DNA of 64,000 bases from positions 2,294,001 to 2,358,000 of the forward strand of contig NZ_JBHSWH010000001.1 of the NCBI RefSeq assembly GCF_042661025.1. Direction: 5' to 3'. This DNA comes from Flexivirga alba. Lineage in GTDB: Bacteria > Actinomycetota > Actinomycetes > Actinomycetales > Dermatophilaceae. Position 1 is the stretch's first letter. Each line of letters starts with the position of its first letter. This document shows, piece by piece, positions 48,130 to 56,769 of this stretch. Below the pieces are notes generated by a model. That model searched no databases and was not told the DNA's origin. It saw nothing but the letters and a program-made list of their open reading frames with translations. A program made the position numbers and the translations under genes.

Positions 48130-48554
48130 GTAGCACCTCAAGCTGGTCGAGTGCCGGAGGAGCGAAGCGGGGGAGGTGTATCGAGACCGACGTCTTGAGG
48201 TCACGCTGCCTCGTGTTGTCACCTCAAGTTGGTCGAGTGCCGGAGGAGCGAAGCGGGGGAGGTGTATCGAGACCGACGTCTCGAGGACACGCTGCCTCGT
48301 GTTGTCACCCTGGTTGGGTGTCGAGGCGGCTGCCCGGCCGAACGCCCTCCACTTCACTCCGCTAACGCTCCGTTTCGTTCCACAGGTTCGGCCGGACAAC
48401 CACCTCGGCACCCGGGTGACTCGCCCTCATCGGTGGTTGGCTGGAGCGATCTGTGGTCGAGTTGATCTGCCGAGGTGGCCGAGGAGGTCGTGAGGGACGA
48501 GCGACCGTCTCGAGGTCGGCTCCACGAATTACGAACGAGCACAAGGAGTTTCAG
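48120..48554. repeat. Gene-free stretch filled with dispersed repeats
   Basis: No gene is supported between ligA and the DinB-like gene. It holds a tandem family 1 duplication (48134-48307), a tctccgctaacgctccg-like inverted fragment around 48350-48382 and another family 1 block (48444-48535) with ccgaggtggccgagg and gtgagggacgagcgaccgtctcgaggtc. ORFs here are repeat-derived. Confidence 0.75.
48134..48307. repeat. 86-bp tandem duplication of a family 1 repeat
   Basis: Two copies, 48134-48219 and 48220-48307, each running from cacctcaag through ggtcgagtgccggaggagcg and tatcgagaccgacgtc to cctcgtgttgtca. They differ at only a few positions (for example agctgg/agttgg and ttgaggtcacg/tcgaggacacg). 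Confidence 0.85.
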
Positions 48555-49025
48555 ATGAGCGAAGCAGTCCCGCTGGACGTCGTGCTGATCCACGTCGACC
48601 GCGCGCTGAACGGTATGACGGCAACCCTCCGCGAGCTGGGCGACGACTTGACGAACACGGAGACAGGTCTGCCGGGCGGCAACACGGCATACCAGATCGT
48701 GCGGCACTGCTGCGGTGTCCTGGAGTTCTGGGGCGGTCAGGTGCTGGCAGACCGGCCGATCACGCGTGATCGTCTCGCGGAGTTCACGTCCTCCGGAACG
48801 GTCGACGAGCTGGTGGCGCTCGTGGAGCAGCAGCGAGCGGCATTCCGTTCCGACATACAGGGATTCGACGGCGACGCAGCCCCGCGCGGGAGGATGAGCG
48901 AGCGGAGCATGGATCCCGACGAGGTGCGCACTCAAGGCGGTGTGCTGATGCACGTCTACGAAGAGCTCGCCCAACACCGCGGTCACCTCGACATCACGGC
49001 GGACTTCGTGCGTGCCGCCTCATGA
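48555..49025 (+). CDS. DinB/DUF664-like protein
   Basis: A 156-aa four-helix protein of the DinB superfamily, thiol-dependent metalloenzymes of actinobacteria. Metal-binding His are likely in VLIHVDRALNGM, IVRHCCGVLEFW and ELAQHRGHLDI. AAGGAG lies 6 nt before ATG 48555. Its reaction is unknown; some relatives use mycothiol. It stands alone after a repeat-rich gap. Confidence 0.75.
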   Translation: MSEAVPLDVVLIHVDRALNGMTATLRELGDDLTNTETGLPGGNTAYQIVRHCCGVLEFWGGQVLADRPITRDRLAEFTSSGTVDELVALVEQQRAAFRSDIQGFDGDAAPRGRMSERSMDPDEVRTQGGVLMHVYEELAQHRGHLDITADFVRAAS

Positions 49026-49150
49026 GAGGTCAACGGATGTCCTGACGGTGCTCTCTCACGACACCCGCTGACCTTCGGTGGATGACGCATGCCACACACG
49101 CCAATCTCATTTCGAACCCGACCCGAGGCGGACGCATCAGGTCCGTGTCT

Positions 49151-49156
49151 TAGGTT
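49151..49156 (+). promoter_or_regulatory. -10 box of a leaderless promoter, membrane protein gene
   Basis: TAGGTT, 7 nt before GTG 49164; the same hexamer and a similar setting serve the gene at 56770. Confidence 0.5.
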
Positions 49157-49163
49157 CAATGAT

Positions 49164-49640
49164 GTGAGTACGCCTGGGATTTGGCCTGTTTCGTCGACCG
49201 GAAGGGCCGCTGCGCCCTTCGTCGTCATCGGTCTCGGGCTGGTTATCGTCGGTGGCTTCGTCTCCGCGGCGGCCGCACCGACGGCGAGCTATCACAGCAG
49301 TTGGGCCGTCGCCTACGTCGTCCTCGTTGCCGGGGTGGCTCAGGGGTTTATCGGCCTTGGCCAGGCCGTGCTGACCGAAGGCGCGACATCGGCGAAGGTC
49401 CGGCTGGCGGAGCTGTGCTGCTGGAACGCCGGCAATGCACTGGTGGTCGCGGGGACGCTGCTGGACGTCCCGATCGTGCTCTACCTGGGTTGTCTGCCGC
49501 TGATCGCAACACTGATGCTGGTCCTGCGGGCGCTGGCGCACGCTCCGTCGAACTGGTTGCTGTGGGCCATGCGGGTCGTCGTGGTCATCCTGTTGGTCAG
49601 TATGCCGACGGGCATCGTGCTGCAAGCCGTGTCGCACTGA
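49164..49640 (+). CDS. Integral membrane protein, unknown function
   Basis: A 158-aa protein with about five hydrophobic helices (PFVVIGLGLVIVGGFVSAAA, VAYVVLVAGVAQGFIGL, NALVVAGTLL, LPLIATLMLVLRAL, VVVVILLVSM). I do not recognise a family. GTG 49164 is preferred to GTG 49089-in-frame starts upstream because of the TAGGTT spacing. Confidence 0.65.
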   Translation: MSTPGIWPVSSTGRAAAPFVVIGLGLVIVGGFVSAAAAPTASYHSSWAVAYVVLVAGVAQGFIGLGQAVLTEGATSAKVRLAELCCWNAGNALVVAGTLLDVPIVLYLGCLPLIATLMLVLRALAHAPSNWLLWAMRVVVVILLVSMPTGIVLQAVSH

Positions 49641-49689
49641 GCCGCGTTCGCCATACAGTCAGCCCTTCGGGAGACGTTGATCCTCATGG

Positions 49690-49986
49690 CTACGGAAGAT
49701 GCTTGCCGAGCCTGCGCAGCCAGCCGCCGATGAACTTGTTCTGGTGAAGTCCCCGACGCATTACCTCGCCGCGCAAGTTGCGGAGCGTGTCGCGGGCAAA
49801 CACGGTCGGCCCGCGCTTTTCTCGGTCTTCGATCCGCAACGCCTGCTGGTGTGCGAAGTGCGCGCACTGCAGGCATAGTCGCGCTTCAGGGTGCCGGCCG
49901 AGTCTGACCATTCGGTCGGGATCGACGGTGTTGCCGCAACACCAGCAGCGGGTGGTGTCGTCGCTGGAGATGGGGTCCGCGCTCAT
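49690..49986 (-). CDS. Small zinc-finger-like protein
   Basis: A 98-aa basic protein with CWCCGN and CLQCAHF, together a four-Cys zinc ribbon (CxxC-x23-CxxC type), then a helical basic tail (LRNLRGEVMRRGLHQNKFIG). It may bind nucleic acid or protein. ATG 49986 has GGAGCC and CACAAT just upstream. I cannot name the family. Confidence 0.65.
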   Translation of the reverse strand: MSADPISSDDTTRCWCCGNTVDPDRMVRLGRHPEARLCLQCAHFAHQQALRIEDREKRGPTVFARDTLRNLRGEVMRRGLHQNKFIGGWLRRLGKHLP

Positions 49987-50023
49987 GGCTCCATTGTGCG
50001 CTGCTTCGTGTCGGACCCGCGGC

Positions 50024-50572
50024 CTACTCGGGTTCGACGAGCTTGCCGCTCTTGGCCACCTCCGGGTCGGTGCATGACGACAGGTCGAAGCAACACGGGC
50101 GGCGCTTGCCGGATCGCAGCTTGGACACGCCGACCTCGACGCGGCGGTCGCGGGTCACCGGATTCTTCGTTGCGTTGATCCAACGGACCCATTCCCAGCG
50201 CGCCATCGGCGTGATGTCCTGCCACGTCTCGGTCAGATCGCTCGCGTCGGCGAGCGCAGCCGAAAAGTCTTCCGGGACATCGGGTTCCGGCCACTCCTTG
50301 GTCGGCTCGATCTCCAGCTCCACGGTGGCGCCGCCTGCGAGGTCGAGCTCGCTACGCAAGCCGTCGTCGATCGGGATCCAGTGCCCGCGCCGACCGTCGG
50401 GCTCGATCACCGTCGGGTATGGCGCGCCATCCACAGTCACCGTCGCCGCGATCTGACCACGCGAGGGGAGCGCCGCACTCGCGTCATCGGGGAGTCGGAC
50501 GATCATCCGATCGGCGATGAGTTCGGTGTGCGCGGTGCATTCGACGGTCGTGGGTTCAGCCTTGGTCGCCAT
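50024..50572 (-). CDS. DUF1905/YdeI-type (bacteriocin-protection-like) protein
   Basis: A 182-aa protein with a DUF1905 beta domain (MIVRLPDDASAALPSRGQIA, VTVDGAPYPTVIEPDG) and a C-terminal YdeI/OmpD-associated helical part (VPEDFSAALADASDL, WVRWINATKNPVTRDRRVEV). The tail adds a CCFDLSSC cysteine group. ATG 50572 has TAGCCT 7 nt upstream (leaderless). Relatives have been linked to resistance to envelope-active compounds; the role here is unknown. Confidence 0.72.
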   Translation of the reverse strand: MATKAEPTTVECTAHTELIADRMIVRLPDDASAALPSRGQIAATVTVDGAPYPTVIEPDGRRGHWIPIDDGLRSELDLAGGATVELEIEPTKEWPEPDVPEDFSAALADASDLTETWQDITPMARWEWVRWINATKNPVTRDRRVEVGVSKLRSGKRRPCCFDLSSCTDPEVAKSGKLVEPE

Positions 50573-50579
50573 GCGGGCA

Positions 50580-50585
50580 AGGCTA
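50580..50585 (-). promoter_or_regulatory. -10 box of a leaderless promoter, YdeI-type gene
   Basis: TAGCCT on the minus strand with a 7-nt spacer before ATG 50572. Confidence 0.5.
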
Positions 50586-50647
50586 GTGCGGGAGGCCAGG
50601 GACCGCCTGCGGGATCCGTTCGACCGGCAGCGGGATCCATTCCGGCC

Positions 50648-50687
50648 GGCAGATCGTGCGCGAGGCCGCCCGCACTCTCTGCAGGCC
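50648..50687. repeat. Dispersed palindromic repeat, family 2
   Basis: ggcagatcgtgcgcgaggcc, then gcccgcactctctgcaggcc: a 40-bp imperfect palindrome. It is nearly the same as the copy at 50796-50835. Confidence 0.75.
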
Positions 50688-50722
50688 CGGAATCACGAGA
50701 CGGCACGAAACTCCGTTGCGAC

Positions 50723-50760
50723 CAGCAGGACGTGCGCCATACCGCACCATCCGCAGGACC
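50723..50760. repeat. Dispersed palindromic repeat, family 2 (diverged copy)
   Basis: cagcaggacgtgcgccatac followed by cgcaccatccgcaggacc; the same plan as its two neighbours, with more changes. Confidence 0.55.
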
Positions 50761-50795
50761 GGGGATCCGCAACCCGACCGACACCACGCCCGTCC

Positions 50796-50835
50796 GGCAG
50801 ATCGTGCGCGGTGCCGCCCGCACCATCTGCAGGCC
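50796..50835. repeat. Dispersed palindromic repeat, family 2
   Basis: ggcagatcgtgcgcggtgcc followed by gcccgcaccatctgcaggcc, 40 bp; ggcagat..atctgc outer arms pair well. It ends 14 nt before the methyltransferase stop, so it may act in 3'-end formation. Confidence 0.75.
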
Positions 50836-50849
50836 GGGAAGCCGTCGGC

Positions 50850-51620
50850 TCAGGCAGGCTTGCGGGCCAGCACCAGGAGCGCGTCGTTCTCGATGCGGAC
50901 ACCGTCCGGGCCGACCAGCGCAGCAAGTTCGGCGCGAACCTCAGCACGAGTGGTCTCGTCTAGCACCAGATACCTCGAGTACGTGAAGATCAGGTCGAGC
51001 CACGCGTCGCTGGTCATGCGTCGTTCCTCGGGAAAGGTACGACTCTCGACGGTGAATCCGATCCCCTGCAGGAGACCGTCAACCGAACCCTCGCGATGCT
51101 CGGACGGCCGGGCACTGGGCACTGCGGCGAGGTGCCGCTCGTCGACCTCAGTGACGCGGTCACGCGGCGGGTCGAGCTCGGTGAAGCGATTCCAGTAGAG
51201 CGCCAGTGCGCCACCGGGACGAAGCACGTCCCAGGCCTTGCGCGCCGCGGTCTCGGGGTCGACCCAGTGGAACGATTGCGCGAAGGTCACCAGGTCGAAG
51301 TGCCGCCCGGTCGGATCCCACTCCTCGAAGTTCGCCACCTCGACCGACAAATCGCTCGCGGCCGCGACTGACGCCATGTCCGAATCCGGTTCGACGGCAA
51401 GCACTTTCGCACCGCCATCACGCAACTGTCGAGCCGCGATGCCGGAGCCGGCACCCACGTCGAGCACTTCGGCGGGCTGCCTCCCAGTAGTCGGTGCGTC
51501 CAGCACCTGCCGGATCAGAGCATCGGGGTATGTCGGACGGTGTTCGTCATACTCCGCTGCAACCGCCCCGAATGACTCTGCACGGGACCGATTGAGGTGA
51601 AGCTGCTCGTCCGTCGCCAC
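50850..51620 (-). CDS. SAM-dependent methyltransferase, class I
   Basis: A 256-aa Rossmann-fold methyltransferase. Motif I is EVLDVGAGSGIAARQL, motif II ends in VLAVEPDSDM, and the later FDLVTFAQSFHWVDPE and ALRPGG-like DVLRPGGALALYW match small-molecule methyltransferases. Substrate unknown. It follows the kinase gene by 4 nt and shares its promoter. Confidence 0.88.
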   Translation of the reverse strand: MATDEQLHLNRSRAESFGAVAAEYDEHRPTYPDALIRQVLDAPTTGRQPAEVLDVGAGSGIAARQLRDGGAKVLAVEPDSDMASVAAASDLSVEVANFEEWDPTGRHFDLVTFAQSFHWVDPETAARKAWDVLRPGGALALYWNRFTELDPPRDRVTEVDERHLAAVPSARPSEHREGSVDGLLQGIGFTVESRTFPEERRMTSDAWLDLIFTYSRYLVLDETTRAEVRAELAALVGPDGVRIENDALLVLARKPA

Positions 51621-51624
51621 CCGC

Positions 51625-52295
51625 TCAGTCCGCGTCTGGGGCGTAGGTCGGTGCGTCGGCCGAACTGCTTCCGTCGGCAGCGAACGCCCGGTAGACGTCG
51701 ACGATCATGGTGACGCACTGGTCGAGTTCGAGCAGCGGCGTGTTGAGTTGCAGGTGATAGAGCGTCGGGTCGTCGATGTCCCGGCCATAGAGGTGCTGCA
51801 CGTACTTCGCGCGGGCCGCGTCGACATTCGGCAGATCCTCCTCCGCCGCATCCGCGCCCCCGCCACGCCGAACCTCACCGCCGCCTTGACCCGCTCCTCG
51901 GGACTCCCGTAGAGCCGGATCCGCAGCACGTCGGTGCGGTCCTGCAGTGCCGCGGCCCCGCCGCGGCCGAGGATGACGGCGCCGTCGGTCAGCGACTCGC
52001 ACATGATCTTGTTCGCTTCGGTCCGGAATTCCTCAGCCGCCGCACCATCGGCGGCCGCGATGGCAGCGCCCCCACTGATCGTGTCGGCCAGCGGGGCCAG
52101 GTTGCGGAAGAAGCGGTCGGCGAAGCTGAGCTTCCGCTCGCCCTCCTGCGCTTCCTCGAGTGAGATCTGCAGCTCCCCGGCGACCCGAGCGCTGATCGCC
52201 CGATCCAGCATCGCGAAGCCGAGTCGCTCGGCGACGCGGGGAGCGACGACTCCACCTCCCGCGCCGTAAGCGGACGAAATGGTGATGCCTGGCAT
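51625..52295 (-). CDS. Cytidylate kinase-like protein (frameshifted)
   Basis: A nucleotide-kinase-fold protein. It starts MPGITISSAYGAGGGVVAPR, where a Gly-rich P-loop variant appears, then LGFAMLDRAISARVA and VILGRGGAAALQDRTDVLRI, as in cytidylate kinase-like family proteins. The frame breaks at the C run 51857-51861: RFGVAGG continues as ADAAEEDLPNVDAARAKYVQ and ends at 51625. One added base gives 223 aa. GAGGAGG lies before ATG 52295. True substrate unknown. Confidence 0.78.
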
Positions 52296-52430
52296 GAGCG
52301 CCTCCTCGGCGTCGACTTCACGGATACTTCGTTCTGCTATCAAGTTGTATCACTGCGTGTCTCCAGTGTGGTGCCTGAACGTATCCGGCATCGAAGGCAA
52401 GCCGGAGGAAATGTGCCGAGTGGCGCGAAA

Positions 52431-52436
52431 TAGACT
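52431..52436 (+). promoter_or_regulatory. -10 box of gatCAB, leaderless
   Basis: TAGACT with a 7-nt spacer before ATG 52444. Confidence 0.55.
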
Positions 52437-52443
52437 GATTGCC

Positions 52444-52740
52444 ATGTCTGACCTGTCCCGCGACGAGGTAGCCCACGTCGCCATGCTCGCCCGCATACAA
52501 CTCACCGATGCCGAGCTCGATCGGCTTGCTGGCCAGTTGGACCAGATCGTCGGGTTCGTGGCCACTGTCGGCGAGATCGCCACCGATGACATCCCGCCGA
52601 TGTCGCACCCGCTGCCGTTGGAGAACGTCACGCGGGCGGACGAGGTCCGGCCGAGCCTGACACCCGAGCAGGCGCTCGCCGCTGCACCGCACGCGCAGGC
52701 CGAGCGATTCGCCGTGCCGCGCATCCTGGACGAGGACTGA
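52444..52740 (+). CDS. gatC: Asp/Glu-tRNA amidotransferase subunit C
   Basis: A 98-aa linker subunit that stabilises GatA on GatB. Typical blocks: SRDEVAHVAMLARIQLTDAE, LDQIVGFVATVGEIATDDIP and the C-terminal LRP-like TRADEVRPSLTPEQALAAAP. First gene of gatCAB; gatA follows after 11 nt. Confidence 0.95.
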   Translation: MSDLSRDEVAHVAMLARIQLTDAELDRLAGQLDQIVGFVATVGEIATDDIPPMSHPLPLENVTRADEVRPSLTPEQALAAAPHAQAERFAVPRILDED

Positions 52741-52751
52741 GAGTCGAGACG

Positions 52752-54269
52752 ATGACTGACTACACCCGGCTCACGGCTGCCGAAATCGCCGACGCGCTCG
52801 CCAGCGGTGCCACCACATCGGTGGAGGTCACCCAGGCGCACCTCGACCGCATCGCCGCGGTCGACGGCGACATTCACGCCTTCCTGCAGGTCGACGCCGA
52901 GGGAGCGCTCGCGACGGCGAAGGCCGTCGACGAGGCACGCGCCGCCGGGGAGAAGCTCGGCCCGCTCGCCGGCGTGCCGATCGCGGTCAAGGACATCGTG
53001 GCCACCAAGGGTCTGGAGACCACGGCCGGCAGCAAGATGCTGCAGGGCTGGATTCCCCCGTATGACGCCACCATCGTCACCAAGTTGCGCGAGGCCGGTA
53101 TGCCGATCCTCGGCAAGACCAACATGGACGAGTTCGCCATGGGCAGCTCGACCGAGCACTCGGCATACGGCCCGACGCACAACCCGTGGGATCTCGACCG
53201 CACGCCGGGCGGGTCCGGCGGTGGCTCGTCGGCGGCCGTCGCCGCCTTCGAAGCGCCGCTGGCGATCGGCACCGACACCGGCGGTTCCATCCGCCAGCCC
53301 GCGTCGGTCACCGGCACGGTCGGCACCAAGCCGACGTATGGCGGGGTGTCCCGCTACGGCCTCATCGCGCTGGCCAGCTCCCTGGACCAGGCCGGACCGT
53401 GCACCCGCTCGGTGCTCGACGCCGCGTTGCTGCACGAGGTCATCGGCGGACACGACGTCATGGACTCCACATCCATCGACGCGCCGGTGCCGCCGGTGGT
53501 CGAAGCCGCGCGTCAGGCTGACGTGTCGGGCATGAAAATCGGTGTCATCAAAGGCATTTCGGGCGAAGGTTTCCAACCGGGCGTCAAGCAGCTCTTCGAG
53601 GAGTCGGTGCAGCTGCTCGTCGATCGCGGCGCCGAGGTCGTGGAGGTGGAGTGCCCCAGTTTCGAGAAAGGCCTGGCTGCCTACTACCTGATCATGCCGA
53701 GCGAGGCCAGCTCCAACCTGGCGCGCTTCGACGCGATGCGTTACGGCCTGCGGGTCGGCCCCGAGGGCGTCGACAGCCCGAGTGCCGAGCAGGTCATGGC
53801 CGCCACGCGAGAGGCCGGTTTCGGTGACGAGGTCAAGCGTCGCGTCATCCTGGGCACCTACGCACTGTCGTCCGGTTATTACGACGCCTATTACGGCACG
53901 GCGCAGAAGGTTCGCACCCTGATCGCCCGCGACTTCGCAGCGGCATACGAGAAGGTCGACGTGCTGGTGACGCCAACCGCGCCGACCACGGCGTTCAAAC
54001 TCGGCGAGAAGCTCGACGACCCGATGGCCATGTATCTCAATGACGTCGCCACCATCCCGGCGAACCTCGCTGGCGTTCCTGGCATTTCGATCCCCAACGG
54101 TCTCGCGGCCGAGGACGGACTGCCCAGCGGTTTCCAGATCCTCGCGCCGGCCACCAAGGACGACCGGCTCTATCGCGTGGCCGCGGCCCTCGAGGCGGCG
54201 CTGCACGAGAAGTGGGGCGCCCCGATCCTGGCTCAAGCCCCGGCACTGACAGCAAAGGCGGGCAACTGA
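52752..54269 (+). CDS. gatA: Asp/Glu-tRNA amidotransferase subunit A
   Basis: Frees ammonia from glutamine for amidation of mischarged Glu-tRNA(Gln) and/or Asp-tRNA(Asn). It is 505 aa, an amidase-signature enzyme with Lys in IAVKDIVATKG, the cis-Ser in TPGGSGGGSSAAVAA and the nucleophile Ser in GTDTGGSIRQPAS. Its stop overlaps the gatB start (TGATG). Confidence 0.96.
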   Translation: MTDYTRLTAAEIADALASGATTSVEVTQAHLDRIAAVDGDIHAFLQVDAEGALATAKAVDEARAAGEKLGPLAGVPIAVKDIVATKGLETTAGSKMLQGWIPPYDATIVTKLREAGMPILGKTNMDEFAMGSSTEHSAYGPTHNPWDLDRTPGGSGGGSSAAVAAFEAPLAIGTDTGGSIRQPASVTGTVGTKPTYGGVSRYGLIALASSLDQAGPCTRSVLDAALLHEVIGGHDVMDSTSIDAPVPPVVEAARQADVSGMKIGVIKGISGEGFQPGVKQLFEESVQLLVDRGAEVVEVECPSFEKGLAAYYLIMPSEASSNLARFDAMRYGLRVGPEGVDSPSAEQVMAATREAGFGDEVKRRVILGTYALSSGYYDAYYGTAQKVRTLIARDFAAAYEKVDVLVTPTAPTTAFKLGEKLDDPMAMYLNDVATIPANLAGVPGISIPNGLAAEDGLPSGFQILAPATKDDRLYRVAAALEAALHEKWGAPILAQAPALTAKAGN

Positions 54270-55790
54270 TGACTGACGCAGTCGTCGACTACGACGAGGC
54301 ACTCGCGACATACGACCCGGTGATGGGTTTCGAGGTGCACGTCGAGCTCAACACCGCGACCAAGATGTTCTGCGGGTGCGCCACCGGATTCGGCGCCGAG
54401 CCGAACTCCCAGGTCTGCCCGGTCTGCCTCGGTCTGCCGGGTGCCCTGCCGGTCGTCAACGGCAAAGCCGTCGAGTCCGCGGTCCGCCTCGGCCTGGCAC
54501 TCAATTGCAGCATCGCGTCCTGGTGCCGGTTCGCCCGGAAGAACTACTTCTATCCGGACATGCCGAAGAACTTCCAGACCAGCCAGTATGACGAGCCGAT
54601 CTGTTTCGAGGGTTACCTCGACGTCGAGATCCCGGCCGCTTCCGGCAAGGGCACCGAGACGTTCCGTGTGGAGATCGAGCGCGCCCACATGGAGGAGGAC
54701 ACCGGAAAGTCGCTGCACGTCGGCGGCGCGACCGGACGCATCCAGGGTGCCGAATACTCCCTCGTCGACTTCAACCGGGCCGGCATACCCCTCATCGAGA
54801 TCGTCACCAAGCCGATCGAGGGCGCGGGGAGCGCGCGCCGGAGATCGCCAAGGCGTATGTCGCCACGCTGCGCGACCTCGTCAAGGCGCTCGGCATCAGC
54901 GACGTGAAGATGGAGCAGGGCTCGGTCCGCTGCGACGCCAACCTGTCGCTACGCCCGATCGGCACCGAAAAGCTCGGCACCCGCACCGAGACCAAGAACG
55001 TCAACTCGCTGCGCTCCATCGAGCGGGCCGTCCGTTATGAGATCAGCCGACAGGCCGCGATCCTGAACGATGGCGGGTCGATCACCCAGGAGACCCGGCA
55101 CTGGCACGAGGACACCGGCGTCACCACCGCGGGCCGCCCGAAGTCGGACGCCGACGACTACCGCTACTTCCCGGAGCCCGACCTGGTGCCGGTGGCTCCG
55201 GCAGCTGAGTTGGTCGAGGAGTTGCGGGGCACACTCCCCGAACCCCCGTGCAGCGCCGCAACAGGCTGCAATCCGACTGGGGTTACAGCGATCTGGAGAT
55301 GCGCGACGTCATCAACGCCGGTGCGCTCGACCTGATCGAAGCCAGCGTCGCGGCCGGCGCGACCGCTCCCGGCGCCCGCAAGTGGTGGACCGGTGAGCTC
55401 GCCCGACGCGCCAACGCCGAGGAGAAGTCGGTCGACGAGTTCAACGTCACCCCCGCGTATGTCGCCGAGCTCGACGGCCTGGTCAAGAGCGGCCGCCTGA
55501 ACGACTCGATGGCCCGCCAGGTCCTCGAAGGCGTCATCGACGGTGAGGGTTCGCCCACCGCGGTCGCGGACGCCCGCGGGCTGGAGCTGGTCCAGGACGA
55601 CGGTGCTCTCGAAGCCGCGGTCGACAAGGTCATCGCCGCCAACGAGCCGATCGCCGCCAAGGTTCGCGAGGGCAAACTCAATGCCGCCGGCGCGCTCATC
55701 GGTCAGGTGATGAAGGAGCTCAAGGGCCAGGCCGACGCAGCCAAGGCCCGCGAGCTGATCCTCGCCAAGCTGACCAACCAAGGTGGTTGA
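54269..55790 (+). CDS. gatB: Asp/Glu-tRNA amidotransferase subunit B (two frameshifts)
   Basis: Binds the mischarged tRNA, activates its side chain with ATP and amidates it. Blocks: MGFEVHVELNTATKMFCGC, VCPVCLGLPGALPV, ARKNYFYPDMPKNFQTSQYD and GRIQGAEYSLVDFNRAGIPL. Two shifts occur: at the G run 54826-54829 (expected ERAPEIAKAYVATLRDLVK) and the C run 55243-55247 (LPEPPVQRRNRLQSDW). One base added at each gives 507 aa, in line with the family. The C-terminal YqeY-like tail domain is intact. The last codons and the stop lie inside a dispersed repeat. Confidence 0.9.
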
Positions 55791-55870
55791 GTAGGCCGGA
55801 GCGCTAGCGGAGGCCGTCTAAGGTGGTTGAGTAGGCCGGAGCGCTAGCGGAGGCCGTATCGAAACCCCTT
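55780..55870. repeat. Tandem 38-bp family 1 repeats at the gatB end
   Basis: Two perfect 38-bp copies, 55780-55817 and 55820-55857, of aaggtggttgagtaggccgg plus agcgctagcggaggccgt, at a 40-bp period; the second goes on to atcgaaacccc. The gatB stop codon is the tga of ggttgagtag. Confidence 0.92.
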
Positions 55871-56121
55871 GGCACTGTTGAACTTTCGAGTGCCCTGGTC
55901 ACCTTGGTATGGCGCCGGCTACGCCGCCGTCCCTGACTCACTCCGCTTCGTTCCGCTAGCGCTCCACTTCGCTGCATAGGCCAGGGCCGACGACGCAGCC
56001 GACGCCCTCGTGCGTCGCCTTGGTGACTGGTCCCGTGGTCGTCAGTGTTCGGACGAGTTGGGCTCGGAGGTCACCTTCGTCTCGGCACGAGGGCGGCGTT
56101 ATCGGCGTAGCGTGATTTGGC
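55791..56121. other. Gene-free stretch between gatB and a GNAT gene
   Basis: About 330 bp without a supported gene. Left part: the tandem repeats. Around 55935-55975 an inverted fragment (cactccgcttcg, ccgctagcgctcc) mirrors the core ggagcgctagcgg. The right part holds the promoter of the GNAT gene. I see no RNA gene. Confidence 0.7.
56108..56113 (+). promoter_or_regulatory. -10 box of a leaderless promoter, GNAT gene
   Basis: TAGCGT with an 8-nt spacer before ATG 56122. Confidence 0.5.
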
Positions 56122-56712
56122 ATGGCTATCGAGTCGTCATACACGATCGCGCCGCTCAGCCCGGAGACCTGGCCTGCGTTCGATGCGATGGTGCAGCGAC
56201 ACAACGGCATCTTCGGGGGCTGCTGGTGCATCTGGTTCCACCCGGACGGGCCCGAGAGGGGTCAAGGCGCAGAGGCCAACCGGGCGCTGAAGAAGGCGTA
56301 TGTCGAGCGGGGCGAGGCGCATGCAGCGCTGGTGATGGACGGCGACGAGGCGATCGCGTGGGCTGAGTACGGCACCCCCGGCGAGCTGCCCACCCTGCAC
56401 CACCGCAAGCAGTATGACGCCACCAAGACTGCCGACCCCGACTACCGGATCACCTGCGTCTTCGTCGACAAGCGCCACCGGCGGCAGGGCATGACGGAGC
56501 TGGCGATCACCGGTGCACTCGACCTCATCGCGCAGGCCGGCGGCGGGCGGGTGGAGAGCTATCCGCACGACCTGACCGGCCAGACCAAGAAGATGTCCTC
56601 GTCGTTCCTCTACAACGGCACCCGCGGTCTCTACGAGCGGCTCGGCTTCACCTACGACCGACCCAAAGGGCTGAAGAACTGCGTCATGGTGAAGACCGTC
56701 GACCCTGCATGA
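56122..56712 (+). CDS. GNAT-family acetyltransferase
   Basis: A 196-aa N-acetyltransferase fold. The acetyl-CoA loop lies in VFVDKRHRRQGMTELAITGA, and LYERLGFTYDRPKGLKNCVM is the typical GNAT end. The N-terminal FGGCWCIWFHPDG with two Cys is characteristic of a subgroup seen beside other stress proteins. Substrate unknown. Confidence 0.85.
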   Translation: MAIESSYTIAPLSPETWPAFDAMVQRHNGIFGGCWCIWFHPDGPERGQGAEANRALKKAYVERGEAHAALVMDGDEAIAWAEYGTPGELPTLHHRKQYDATKTADPDYRITCVFVDKRHRRQGMTELAITGALDLIAQAGGGRVESYPHDLTGQTKKMSSSFLYNGTRGLYERLGFTYDRPKGLKNCVMVKTVDPA

Positions 56713-56757
56713 GGCCGGTCGGCTGACCCGCCGTCGCTGCGATCGCCGGGCCCCGAT

Positions 56758-56763
56758 TAGGTT
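56758..56763 (+). promoter_or_regulatory. -10 box of a leaderless promoter, dehydrogenase gene
   Basis: TAGGTT with a 6-nt spacer (cagcac) before ATG 56770. Confidence 0.55.
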
Positions 56764-56769
56764 CAGCAC

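Noticed and set aside
48134..48307. Possible CRISPR array
   Set aside because: Only two long near-identical units with no spacer between them and no cas genes.
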